DNA of 64,000 nt from an uncultured Thermanaerothrix sp. (GTDB lineage Bacteria > Chloroflexota > Anaerolineae > Anaerolineales > Anaerolineaceae). Position numbers and translations under genes: made by a program. Within the stretch, counting starts at the first letter, position 1. Each line of letters opens with the position of its first letter. Under the pieces are notes generated by a model. That model was given only the letters and a program-made list of their open reading frames with translations. It did not search any database and was not told the DNA's origin. Shown here piece by piece: positions 43,196 to 51,447 of the stretch. Location: assembly GCF_938028735.1 (NCBI RefSeq), contig NZ_CALIMF010000004.1:60294-124293 (forward strand). Direction: 5' to 3'.

Positions 43196-43747
43196 ATGCC
43201 CTTACCCGAAGACGAAGCCCATGAATTGCTTTTACTGGGATTACTGCGCCGTGGTCCCATGCACGGCTACGCGCTCAACAAGTGGATCACCCACAATTGG
43301 GGGGCTTGTACGGCGTTGAAAAAGCCCACCGCCTATTATCTGCTGAGCAAGATGGCACATCGGGGCTGGATCACCTGGGATAAAGACTCTACGGGCCATG
43401 GCCCACAGCGGCGCGTTTATCGTCTGACTCCCACGGGTGAGGTAGCCTTCTGGAACTTGCTACGGAAAAACCTGGGCACTTACCAGCCCGTTTACTTTGC
43501 TGGTGATGTGGGCTTGAGTTTTCTGGATGTGCTCCCACCGGACGAAGCACGTTTCCTGCTCCAAAACCGCCAGCAACAGGTGCAGACTAGGCGTCAGGCC
43601 TTGGAAAAAGCCCCTACGCATACGGGGACGGCAGCGCTGGCGCTAGAGCATCAGCGTTACCATCTGGCCGCCGAGGAACGCTGGCTAGAACACCTACTAG
43701 AACACCTAACCGCCTATCTTTCTTCCGAGGAGGAACTCCATGGATAG
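43196..43747 (+). CDS. PadR family transcriptional regulator
   Basis: 183 residues. PadR winged-helix (LLLLGLLRRGPMHGYALNKWI, AYYLLSKMAHRGWI, VYRLTPTGEVAF) and a C-terminal dimerisation helix region. The ATG at 43196 with GGAAAG before it is preferred over a TTG at 43157, which lies in the operator. Overlaps the membrane gene by 8 bp. Confidence 0.88.
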   Translation: MPLPEDEAHELLLLGLLRRGPMHGYALNKWITHNWGACTALKKPTAYYLLSKMAHRGWITWDKDSTGHGPQRRVYRLTPTGEVAFWNLLRKNLGTYQPVYFAGDVGLSFLDVLPPDEARFLLQNRQQQVQTRRQALEKAPTHTGTAALALEHQRYHLAAEERWLEHLLEHLTAYLSSEEELHG

Positions 43748-44222
43748 CCTCAATTTGGTTCTACTGACGCTGCATAACCTGACCCGCTGGGCCGTGATCA
43801 TCCTGGGAAGTGTGGCCTTTGTACGCGCGGCTCGCGGCTGGATTGGGCGGACTGATTTCACCCCCGCCGACACTCGCGCCGGAGCGCTTTTCACGATTGC
43901 GTTTGATTCGCAGATTTTGCTAGGATTAATTCTTTACATAACCCGCGGCTGGGGTGGGGTACTGATCGGGGATTTCGGTGCCGCCATGCGCGAAGCGGCG
44001 TTGCGCTTTTTCGCCGTTGAGCACATTTTGATCATGCTAATCGCGCTTGGCATCGCCCACATGGGACGCGCCCTGAGTCAGAAAGCCCCCACTGCGCTGC
44101 AAAAGCATCGCCGGGCTGCACTGGGGTTCGGACTAGCATTGCTGCTCAGCCTGGCTGCCATTCCATGGCCCTTCCTCGCCCAGGGTCGCCCGTGGTTGCG
44201 GCTGTTCGGCATCCAATTCTGA
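43740..44222 (+). CDS. Four-helix membrane protein, cytochrome-b-like
   Basis: 160 residues with four hydrophobic segments (about 3-26, 50-70, 90-108, 125-145) and His residues in the first and third (LHNLTRW, VEHILIM), compatible with haem binding. Similar proteins are often annotated as cytochrome b. Function unknown. Overlaps padR, so it is the most likely target of PadR control. GAGGA ribosome binding site. Confidence 0.65.
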   Translation: MDSLNLVLLTLHNLTRWAVIILGSVAFVRAARGWIGRTDFTPADTRAGALFTIAFDSQILLGLILYITRGWGGVLIGDFGAAMREAALRFFAVEHILIMLIALGIAHMGRALSQKAPTALQKHRRAALGFGLALLLSLAAIPWPFLAQGRPWLRLFGIQF

Positions 44223-44225
44223 CCT

Positions 44226-45011
44226 TCAAGCCGGGGTGATCAAAGTATAGCCCCCATCCACCGTGATCACCTGCCCACGTATCATCGCTGCCTCCGGTGA
44301 GCACAGGAAACCCACTACCCCAGCAACATCTTCGGGGGTCACCAGACGCCCAGCAGGCGTATTTGTAATGGCCCGCTCAATCACGTGTGGGTCGCTAAGT
44401 GCTGAAAAGTGCTTGAGCGCATCGGTCAGGACAATGCCGGGGGCTACAGCATTAACAATAATATTTTTGGGGGCCAATTCCACTGCCAAGTAGCGGGTGA
44501 GCGCCTCAAGGGCCGCTTTGCTCGCACCTACAGCGATGTACTCTGGGAGAACACGCTGAGAACCTGGGCTGGTGATTGCAACAATGTGTCCGCCCCCGCG
44601 CCTCTCCATCAGGGGCACGGCTTGCTGAGTCGCGAAAAGAAAAGCGCGTGCATTGACGTTCATCGTGTAGTCCCAACCACTCACTTTCTGCTGTAGGGCA
44701 GGCCGGTTGAAACCAGTAGCGGCATTGCTGACAAATATATCCAGGCCACCGAAAGTCTCAGCAATGCGCGCAAAGAGTTTTTCAATCTCCTCCGGATACC
44801 CCACGTTTGCCCGCACAAGCAACGCACGCCGCCCAAAGGATTCAACCTGGGCAGCCACTTCTTCAGCAGGGCCTTGGTTACGCACATAGTTGATCACCAC
44901 ATCAGCCCCGCGGGCGGCGAAATAAAGGGCAATCGCCCGCCCAATTCCACGCCCGGCCCCCGTCACCAGAACCACTTTGTCTGTAAAAAGCGCTTGTTCG
45001 GTCATCGTCAA
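44226..45011 (-). CDS. fabL: Enoyl-[ACP] reductase FabL-type short-chain dehydrogenase
   Basis: 261 residues. Rossmann motif VTGAGRGIGRAIA; catalytic region SPGSQRVLPEYIAVGASKAA, where the Tyr is six residues from the Lys (Y-x6-K) as in FabI/FabL, unlike the Y-x3-K of FabG. NTPAGRLVTPEDVAGVVGFLCSPEA and GQVITVDGG are near-identical to FabL patterns. FabL reduces the enoyl-ACP intermediate of fatty acid synthesis with NADPH. Convergent with the cytochrome-b-like gene. Confidence 0.85.
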   Translation of the reverse strand: MTMTEQALFTDKVVLVTGAGRGIGRAIALYFAARGADVVINYVRNQGPAEEVAAQVESFGRRALLVRANVGYPEEIEKLFARIAETFGGLDIFVSNAATGFNRPALQQKVSGWDYTMNVNARAFLFATQQAVPLMERRGGGHIVAITSPGSQRVLPEYIAVGASKAALEALTRYLAVELAPKNIIVNAVAPGIVLTDALKHFSALSDPHVIERAITNTPAGRLVTPEDVAGVVGFLCSPEAAMIRGQVITVDGGYTLITPA

Positions 45012-45019
45012 CTACCTCT

Positions 45020-45448
45020 CTAAGAACGAGAATAATAGGGAATGGGCTTTAGCCATGCCCGGTCGAACTCATGTAGGCGGGTTTCACCCAGAGCACGCAC
45101 TAATTGCTCAACTCGCCGGGCATCCTCCCGTAATTGGGGTACATCAACACCCAAACAGGGGCGATCAAAAGGTTCCAGGTTTGCGTGGGCACGCGCCAAC
45201 ATTTTCAATGCCCCGCGGTAATTCCCATTCAAAATATGATAATACGCTACCCCCACCTGTAAAATCCCCTGGTAAAGCACCCGTTGCGGGCCTAGCGTTT
45301 CCCGCCAGGCTGTTTCTAAGGCTTCATGGGCTTCGAAATACTGCCCCGCGTCAAAGCGTTCTAGCCCTAGCCGGGCTTGGGGATGCATTTCCCCGCAACA
45401 TGGGTCGGGTTCAGCTGGCAGAGAAAAAGACGAAAAGTCAAAACACAT
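45020..45448 (-). CDS. DUF309 family protein
   Basis: 142 residues. DUF309 signature: GLERFDAGQYFEAHEALETAW, LYQGILQVGVAYYHILNGNYRGALKML. Role unknown. ATG at 45448 is preferred because upstream residues (to 45535) are not family-like. 8 bp before fabL, in the same direction, so likely one operon. Confidence 0.85.
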   Translation of the reverse strand: MCFDFSSFSLPAEPDPCCGEMHPQARLGLERFDAGQYFEAHEALETAWRETLGPQRVLYQGILQVGVAYYHILNGNYRGALKMLARAHANLEPFDRPCLGVDVPQLREDARRVEQLVRALGETRLHEFDRAWLKPIPYYSRS

Positions 45449-45670
45449 GGTCAATCTCACAAGACCTGCGATCGAGGCGATTATAGCACACCCCCTCCAC
45501 GCCACGCGCAGGTTGATCCACGTTTTAGATCTCACAATATTAACAACCCTACAGCTAATGTTTACCTCCCCTTAACCAAAGGTTGACCCAGAATATCCGA
45601 ATATAACCGCTTAATTTGGTATAAAATAAAAACATCCCTATTCCAAAATCCCCCAAAGGAGGAAAAGAAT

Positions 45671-46822
45671 ATGAAAGCCCTCACGTTGTCCCGCCTTTTC
45701 CGCTGGGTAAGCCTGCTCGTCTTGGTAGCTTTCCTGGCCGCCTGCGCAGGCACGCCGACCGCTGCGCCAACCCAGCCGCCAGCCACCGGTGGTGAGAGCG
45801 GTCCTCTGGCCGACCTAGTCGCTGCTGCGAAAAAAGAGGGTATGCTTACCACTATTGCTCTACCGCATGACTGGTGCAACTACGGTGAGGCCATTGAAAC
45901 CTTTAAGAGCAAGTACGGCATTCAAGTGAACGAACTGAATCCCGACGCTAGTTCTGCCGAAGAAATCGAGGCCATCAAGGCCAATAAAGAGAGCAAAGGC
46001 CCTCAAGCTCCCGACGTCATTGATGTTGGTTATGCCTTTGGCCCCCAATTGGTGGAAGAGCAACTGGCCATGCCCTACAAGGTTTCAACCTGGGACACCA
46101 TTCCCGAGAATCTGAAGCACCCGGATGGCTATTGGTACGGGGATTACTACGGCGTCATGGCCTTCGAAGTCAACAAAGATGTGGTCAAGAATGTGCCTCA
46201 GGATTGGGCTGATCTGCTCAAACCGGAATACAAAAATCAGGTGGCACTGGCAGGGGATCCACGTCTCTCGGCCCAGGCGCAGATGAGCGTCTACGCTGCT
46301 GCCTTGGCTAACGGGGGTTCGCTGGATAACGTCCAACCCGGTCTGGAATACTTCAAGAAGTTGAACGAAGTGGGCAACTTTGTGCCGGTGATCGCCAAGC
46401 AATCCACCATTGCCAAGGGTGAAACCCCTGTCGTTTTCCGTTGGGACTACAACGCGCTGGCTGATAAGAAAGCCCTGGAAGGCAACCCTGAAATTGAAGT
46501 GGTTATCCCTAAGAGCGGTGTCATCGCGGGCGTTTATATCCAGGCCATCAGCGCCTACGCTCCACACCCCAATGCTGCCAAATTGTGGATGGAATTCCTC
46601 TACTCAGATGAAGGCCAACTGATTTGGCTCAAAGGTGGTTGCCATCCTATCCGCTTTGATGACATGGTCAAGCGCAATGTCATCCCAGCGGATCTTCTGG
46701 CCGAGCTCCCACCCGCTGAGTTATATGCCAAGGCCGTATTCCCCACAATTGAGCAACTGAACGCCGCAAAGGCATATATTGCCGAGAATTGGGACAAAGT
46801 TGTGGGAGCCGAAGTGAAGTAA
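45671..46822 (+). CDS. ABC transporter solute-binding lipoprotein (Fe3+/polyamine/phosphonate class)
   Basis: 383 residues. Lipobox LAAC at about residue 26. The fold matches the PotD/FbpA-like binding proteins (PDVIDVGYAFGP, GYWYGDYYGVMAFEVNKDVV, WADLLKPEYKNQVALAGDP). The substrate is not clear: iron, putrescine/spermidine and 2-aminoethylphosphonate proteins share this pattern. AAAGGAGG ribosome binding site. First gene of a complete importer operon. Confidence 0.87.
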   Translation: MKALTLSRLFRWVSLLVLVAFLAACAGTPTAAPTQPPATGGESGPLADLVAAAKKEGMLTTIALPHDWCNYGEAIETFKSKYGIQVNELNPDASSAEEIEAIKANKESKGPQAPDVIDVGYAFGPQLVEEQLAMPYKVSTWDTIPENLKHPDGYWYGDYYGVMAFEVNKDVVKNVPQDWADLLKPEYKNQVALAGDPRLSAQAQMSVYAAALANGGSLDNVQPGLEYFKKLNEVGNFVPVIAKQSTIAKGETPVVFRWDYNALADKKALEGNPEIEVVIPKSGVIAGVYIQAISAYAPHPNAAKLWMEFLYSDEGQLIWLKGGCHPIRFDDMVKRNVIPADLLAELPPAELYAKAVFPTIEQLNAAKAYIAENWDKVVGAEVK

Positions 46823-46834
46823 AATTAAACCACC

Positions 46835-47785
46835 ATGAGTGGTAACTCCTCCGTACCCCCCGCTATTCCATCGTTTTCCGAAGGGAGGGCTGCCCCAGCG
46901 CAGCCCTCCCCAGAATCCCCTCCACACCGCGCCCGCCCTGGCGGTGGGTTGATGGTGTGGATAGGGGTGGCCCCTTTCTTTATCTTTGCAGCCTTGTTTA
47001 TGCTATTGCCCTCGTTCTCGCTCCTGGTGGGTTCTTTCCGCGATACCCAGGGGCACTTCACCCTGGAGAACATCCGCAGCCTGTTTACCCCCTCCATTTT
47101 GAGCGCCTACTCCATCAGCATTCGTATTAGTCTGACCACCGCACTGGGAGGCGGGCTATTTGGTTTTCTGCTGGCCTATGCGGTTATCTTGGGCGGGCTA
47201 CCTCGCTGGGCACGCGATGCGCTGCTCACCTTTTCCGGCGTGGCCTCGAACTTTGCGGGGGTGCCCCTGGCGTTTGCTTTTGTTGCCACACTGGGTCGTC
47301 TGGGTATGGTCACCGTATTATTGAAAACGCTGGGGGTGGATATCTACGAGATCGGTTTCAATTTGTATTCATTCTGGGGACTGAGCCTGACCTACATGTA
47401 CTTTCAGTTCCCGCTGATGGTGCTCATCATTGCTCCGGCCTTGGAAGGGTTAAAGCGCGAATGGCGCGAAGCAGCGGAGAATCTAGGAGCCAGCACCTGG
47501 GACTACTGGCGCATGGTGGCCCTACCCATTCTAACCCCCTCCATCCTCGGAGCCATTATCCTGCTCTTCGGCAATGCTTTCGGCGCTTATGCCACCGCCC
47601 TTTCGCTAACTGGTGGTCTGATCAATTTGATCACCATCCTCATTGGTGCCCAAATCATGGGAGATGTCCTTTATAACCCCGGCTTAGGATATGCCCTTTC
47701 GTTTGGCATGATCGTTATCATGGCACTCAACATGGCCATTTACTACATCTTACGGCGGCGCAGTGAGCGCTGGCTGCGCCGTTGA
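46835..47785 (+). CDS. ABC transporter permease (PotB/AfuB-like)
   Basis: 316 residues, six membrane segments, EAA loop REAAENLGASTWDYWRMVALP. The first 40 residues are Pro/Ser-rich and contain a strong inverted repeat in the DNA (46883-46910), so the true start may be the ATG at 46952. If so the interval resembles the hairpin-containing gap of the other ABC operon. Partner of the next permease. Confidence 0.85.
   Translation: MSGNSSVPPAIPSFSEGRAAPAQPSPESPPHRARPGGGLMVWIGVAPFFIFAALFMLLPSFSLLVGSFRDTQGHFTLENIRSLFTPSILSAYSISIRISLTTALGGGLFGFLLAYAVILGGLPRWARDALLTFSGVASNFAGVPLAFAFVATLGRLGMVTVLLKTLGVDIYEIGFNLYSFWGLSLTYMYFQFPLMVLIIAPALEGLKREWREAAENLGASTWDYWRMVALPILTPSILGAIILLFGNAFGAYATALSLTGGLINLITILIGAQIMGDVLYNPGLGYALSFGMIVIMALNMAIYYILRRRSERWLRR
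46883..46910 (+). promoter_or_regulatory. Intercistronic or 5'-coding hairpin after the solute-binding protein gene
   Basis: An 11-bp perfect inverted repeat (46883-46893 with 46900-46910), no T run. Its position after a binding-protein gene and before the permease body is like 23308-23335. Confidence 0.6.
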
Positions 47786-47801
47786 GGGAATGGAGGCCTC
47801 T

Positions 47802-48620
47802 ATGGATCAGAATCAACGTGCCCCCTTGCGCCAGCGCCTGGTCTCATGGTTGATCCTCCTCCTGGGCGGGCTTTACTTTTTTGTGCCACTCATTGCCACC
47901 ATTGATTTCTCCCTTCGAGCGCGCAAGGGTGTCCTCAGTGTTCTGGCTTACCAGCGCGTGCTTAGTGACCCCCGCTTTGCCAGCGCGTTCACCTTTTCGC
48001 TGGAGATGGCATTACTCACCGTTGTGGTCGGCGTGATCCTGGTGGTGCCTACGGCGTATTGGATTCGCTTACGTCTGCCTCAACTCCGTCCAGTTGTGGA
48101 ATTCGTCACGCTAATGCCGTTCGTGGTACCGGCAATCGTGCTTGTCTTTGGGTTAATCCGTGTTTTCAGCCGCCCCCCACTTTTGCTCACCAACTCCTTC
48201 ACTGGCACGCAGATCCTACTGGTAGCCGGGTACGTGGTGCTGGTGCTGCCCTATCTGTACCGAGCCGTAGACACCGGACTGCAGGCCATTGATATCCGCA
48301 CCCTGACCGAAGCTGCACAAAGTTTGGGCGCCGGCTGGTGGGTGATTATCACCCAGATCATTTTCCCCAACCTGCGTAGCGCCATCCTCAGTGGAGCCTT
48401 TTTGACCATCACCATTGTGATGGGCGAGTTAACCATGGCAAGTTTCCTGGTTGGATTGAAAGCCTTTGGACCCTATATGTCCCAAGTAGGGCAAAATCGC
48501 GCCTATGAAGGCGCCGCGCTGGCCGTGATCAGTTTTGCCCTCACCTGGGCCTTTACCATGCTCTTCCAGTTTGTAGGCCGGCGTGCTCTGGGTGGTGACC
48601 AGGCCTTTGGCGCACGCTAA
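47802..48620 (+). CDS. ABC transporter permease (PotC/ThiP-like)
   Basis: 272 residues, six membrane segments, EAA loop TEAAQSLGAGWWVIITQIIFP. GGAGG before ATG 47802 decides the start; the open frame from 47763 overlaps the previous gene. Forms the channel with the preceding permease. Confidence 0.9.
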   Translation: MDQNQRAPLRQRLVSWLILLLGGLYFFVPLIATIDFSLRARKGVLSVLAYQRVLSDPRFASAFTFSLEMALLTVVVGVILVVPTAYWIRLRLPQLRPVVEFVTLMPFVVPAIVLVFGLIRVFSRPPLLLTNSFTGTQILLVAGYVVLVLPYLYRAVDTGLQAIDIRTLTEAAQSLGAGWWVIITQIIFPNLRSAILSGAFLTITIVMGELTMASFLVGLKAFGPYMSQVGQNRAYEGAALAVISFALTWAFTMLFQFVGRRALGGDQAFGAR

Positions 48621-48641
48621 ATCCTTTTGCGGTGAAGGGAT

Positions 48642-49700
48642 ATGGCATATCTGAGCATTCGCAATCTCTCCAAACGTTTTGGTCAAACCCTAGCCGTCCG
48701 AGATTTTAATCTGGAGGTCGAGCGGGGGGAGTTTGTCTCATTCCTCGGCCCCAGCGGTTGCGGCAAGACAACCACCTTGCGCATGATCGCCGGCTTTGAA
48801 ATCCCAACCAGCGGGAATATCATCCTGGATGGCGCGGATATCACTTTCTTACCCCCCAACCGCCGCCACATTGGCATGGTTTTTCAATCGTATGCACTGT
48901 TTCCCAACCTTACAGTGGCGGATAACATCGCCTTTGGGCTTAAGGTGGCCAAACGCCCACCCGAGGAAATCCGCAAAACAGTGGGTGAGATGCTCGACCT
49001 GATCCGCCTGAGTGGTTTTGAGAATCGTTATCCTTATCAACTCTCAGGTGGACAACAGCAACGGGTGGCGCTAGCTCGGGCTTTGGCCATCCATCCCCGG
49101 GTACTACTGCTGGACGAGCCCCTTTCGGCCCTGGATGCCAAAATCCGGGTTGAGTTGCGCGCGGAGATCCGCCGTATTCAGCAGACCCTAGGAATCACCG
49201 CTATCTACGTAACTCACGATCAAGAAGAGGCCCTCTCGCTTTCCGACCGCGTTGTGGTGATGTACGAGGGCAAAATTGAACAAGTGGGAACGCCCTTTGA
49301 GGTCTATAACTACCCTCAAACCCGTTTTGTAGCCTCCTTTATCGGGCAGCTCAACCTTATTCCGGTAATCGTCGAAGACCCTCAACATGGGTTGGTACGT
49401 TTTGGAAACTTCCTCTTCCAGGTTGACCCAGCCCCTCACTTGAATCGCGGGCAAGCCGTGACCCTGGCATTGCGCCCGGAGGAGATGAACTTGGGGCGAG
49501 TCGAGGGGCGTAATCATGTTGAGGGTCGGGTGCTGGACGTCATGTTCCTGGGTGCTATCGTGCGGGTACGCGTAGACTTGCAAGGGCGTGAGGTTCTGGC
49601 AGATTTGTTCAACGAGCGTCAACTGGCATTGCCCCGCCCGGGCGACCAAGTAATCATCAATTTCCCCCCCCATGCTTGCTGGATCATCAGTGAAGGCTGA
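48642..49700 (+). CDS. ABC transporter ATPase (PotA/FbpC-like)
   Basis: 352 residues. Walker A GPSGCGKTT, Q-loop MVFQSYALFPNLTV, signature LSGGQQQRVALARAL, Walker B VLLLDEPLSALD and switch YVTHDQEEAL. A TOBE-type C-terminal domain (about 270-350) is present, as in importers of iron and polyamines. Completes the operon. Confidence 0.95.
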   Translation: MAYLSIRNLSKRFGQTLAVRDFNLEVERGEFVSFLGPSGCGKTTTLRMIAGFEIPTSGNIILDGADITFLPPNRRHIGMVFQSYALFPNLTVADNIAFGLKVAKRPPEEIRKTVGEMLDLIRLSGFENRYPYQLSGGQQQRVALARALAIHPRVLLLDEPLSALDAKIRVELRAEIRRIQQTLGITAIYVTHDQEEALSLSDRVVVMYEGKIEQVGTPFEVYNYPQTRFVASFIGQLNLIPVIVEDPQHGLVRFGNFLFQVDPAPHLNRGQAVTLALRPEEMNLGRVEGRNHVEGRVLDVMFLGAIVRVRVDLQGREVLADLFNERQLALPRPGDQVIINFPPHACWIISEG

Positions 49701-49740
49701 TCCTCCAAACCAACAAATTCGGCAGGTCCAACCAACCCAC

Positions 49741-49767
49741 CGCCCGGAGGTGCTTCCGGGCGTTTTT
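49741..49767 (+). terminator. Terminator of the ABC importer operon
   Basis: An 8-bp perfect stem (49741-49748 with 49755-49762) followed by TTTTT. Confidence 0.85.
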
Positions 49768-49899
49768 ATTTACAGACGATTCATATAGAACGCTTATCTT
49801 TCATTAGCCAAATTCCAACACAACTCTTCTATGATCAAAGCGTAACTGGGCATAGGAATGCCTAGTAAGCCGACGAGAAATAATCACTGGAGGTAGATC

Positions 49900-50319
49900 A
49901 TGATGATGTACATGCGTATGCCCTATGGTCGCTGGATGATGCGGCGCTGGCTGGATCGTGCGCTGAACGAAGAGTGGCCCGAGGAATCCCCGACAGTATG
50001 GGTACCGGTGAACGTGCGCGCTGATGATAACGGCTATGAGATCACCGCTCTACTGCCCGGCGTGAAAGCCGAGGATATCCAGATCCAGATTCAGGATAAC
50101 ACGGTCACGTTGCAGGGCGAACTCAAGGCTGAAGCGGATGAAAAGGCCACTTACATTCTACGAGAACGCCCCGAAGGTCGTTTCATGCGAGTGGTGCACC
50201 TACCCGATGAACTGGATGCTGCCTCTGCAGAAGCCAGTCTCAAAGATGGCGTACTAACACTACGCGTGCCCAAAGCCGCGGCCGCCCGTCCTCGCACCAT
50301 AAAAGTGGTAAGCCGATAA
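49900..50319 (+). CDS. Small heat shock protein, Hsp20 family
   Basis: 139 residues with a Met/Arg-rich start and an alpha-crystallin domain (VPVNVRADDNGYEITALLPGVKAEDIQIQI, LKDGVLTLRVPK). It holds unfolding proteins without ATP. GGAGGT ribosome binding site. No clear CIRCE element upstream; a small inverted repeat GGCAT-N4-ATGCC lies at 49849-49862. Confidence 0.93.
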   Translation: MMMYMRMPYGRWMMRRWLDRALNEEWPEESPTVWVPVNVRADDNGYEITALLPGVKAEDIQIQIQDNTVTLQGELKAEADEKATYILRERPEGRFMRVVHLPDELDAASAEASLKDGVLTLRVPKAAAARPRTIKVVSR

Positions 50320-50339
50320 CTTTATCGTTTTCCCCTCCT

Positions 50340-50368
50340 AACTCCCACAGATGGCTGTGGGAGTTTTT
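50340..50368 (+). terminator. Terminator of hsp20
   Basis: A 10-bp perfect stem (50341-50350 with 50355-50364) with 4-nt loop and T run to 50368. Confidence 0.87.
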
Positions 50369-50421
50369 ATCTTTGCAATTGGGCTCATCGGCGGCGTACA
50401 CAGCCTAGCGGCAATAGTAGG

Positions 50422-50427
50422 TATAAT
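50422..50427 (+). promoter_or_regulatory. -10 element directly before the biotin ligase ATG
   Basis: TATAAT at 50422-50427 leaves only 8 nt before ATG 50436, so the mRNA would have a leader of 0-2 nt. No good -35 is seen, so confidence is moderate. Confidence 0.5.
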
Positions 50428-50435
50428 TGTTGTAC

Positions 50436-51248
50436 ATGGAATTGCCATTCCTTGAATCTATCCTGAAAGATCTAAGCCTCCCCGCTTGGCAGTACTACGA
50501 GGAAGTAGGGTCTACTAACGATGTGGCGCTGACCTGGTTGAAAAGCGGTGCGCCGGATGGCGCGGTAGTGATCGCAGGGCATCAGACGCGGGGACGCGGC
50601 CGGTTGGGGCGTACCTGGATCACCGTACCCGAAGCGGGTCTGGCATTTACCCTGATCGTACGACCGGATGAGGGGGCTCCCCTGCCCCCAGAGCGTCTAA
50701 CTGCCCTGGGGGCACTGGCCGTAGCCCAGGCTTTTGAAGCCGGGTTTGGCCTCAACGCTCAGATCAAGTGGCCTAATGATGTATTGATTAGTGGGCGCAA
50801 AGTGTGCGGGATTCTGGTTGAACTCGCCTGGACTGATAATTACCTGCAGGGAGCTGTTCTGGGAATCGGGATCAATGTGGGACGCGCAGCCGTTCCACCC
50901 GCTTCTCACCTCAACTACCCCGCTATCAGCATGGAAGAGGTGCTGGGGCATCCAGTTTCACGCTGGGAGGTACTGCACCAGGTGCTCAGAGCCTACCTTG
51001 CCTGGCGCCCGCATCTGGTCGCCCCCGAATTCATCGCTGCTTGGGAAAGCCGGTTGGCGTTCCGAGGTGAGTGGGTACGGGCCGAAGATGGGCTTAACCC
51101 ACCACTGATTGGGCGCGTGGAGGGATTAAGCCCAGCAGGGCACCTCCACTTGCGCCTTAAAGACGGCCGCGACCACTGGTTGACCGCTGGCGAGATTCGT
51201 CCTATTAAGCCATTGTTCGCCGAATCCTCAGGAGGTGAGGATGCTTGA
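50436..51248 (+). CDS. birA: Biotin--[acetyl-CoA-carboxylase] ligase
   Basis: 270 residues. GRGRLGRTW (biotin/ATP loop), KWPNDVLI and the GIGINV segment are present. There is no N-terminal DNA-binding domain, so this is a group I enzyme that does not act as repressor. It attaches biotin to carboxylase subunits, such as the partner of the carboxyltransferase at 62445. TTG at 50427 is in frame, but the ATG at 50436 gives the normal start. Confidence 0.95.
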   Translation: MELPFLESILKDLSLPAWQYYEEVGSTNDVALTWLKSGAPDGAVVIAGHQTRGRGRLGRTWITVPEAGLAFTLIVRPDEGAPLPPERLTALGALAVAQAFEAGFGLNAQIKWPNDVLISGRKVCGILVELAWTDNYLQGAVLGIGINVGRAAVPPASHLNYPAISMEEVLGHPVSRWEVLHQVLRAYLAWRPHLVAPEFIAAWESRLAFRGEWVRAEDGLNPPLIGRVEGLSPAGHLHLRLKDGRDHWLTAGEIRPIKPLFAESSGGEDA

Positions 51249-51447
51249 CGATTTACGCAGTTCCATTGATGTGTCGTTCACAGACGAGGAGCCGACTTCT
51301 TCCCCAATGCGCCGCCGCAGGCGCAAGCGCCAATTCCTAGGAATGACGGCTGCCCAGCGTTTTGTCCTTTCGTTACTGCTGTTCCTGATGACCGTGGTGC
51401 TAGGAATGCTGTGCCTGGTGGTCACCGGACGCATGATGTTGTTTTGA
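51241..51447 (+). CDS. Small single-pass membrane protein
   Basis: 68 residues with an acidic N-terminus, an Arg/Lys cluster (RRRRRKRQ) and one membrane helix (about 40-65). Function unknown. AGGAGG lies 5 nt before ATG 51241; it overlaps the ligase stop by 8 bp, so it is translationally coupled. Confidence 0.65.
   Translation: MLDDLRSSIDVSFTDEEPTSSPMRRRRRKRQFLGMTAAQRFVLSLLLFLMTVVLGMLCLVVTGRMMLF

Noticed and set aside
45583..45625. Promoter for the second ABC operon
   Set aside because: TTGACC (45583-45588) and the nearby TATAAC or TATAAA hexamers are wrongly spaced (13 or 31 bp), so I did not call it.
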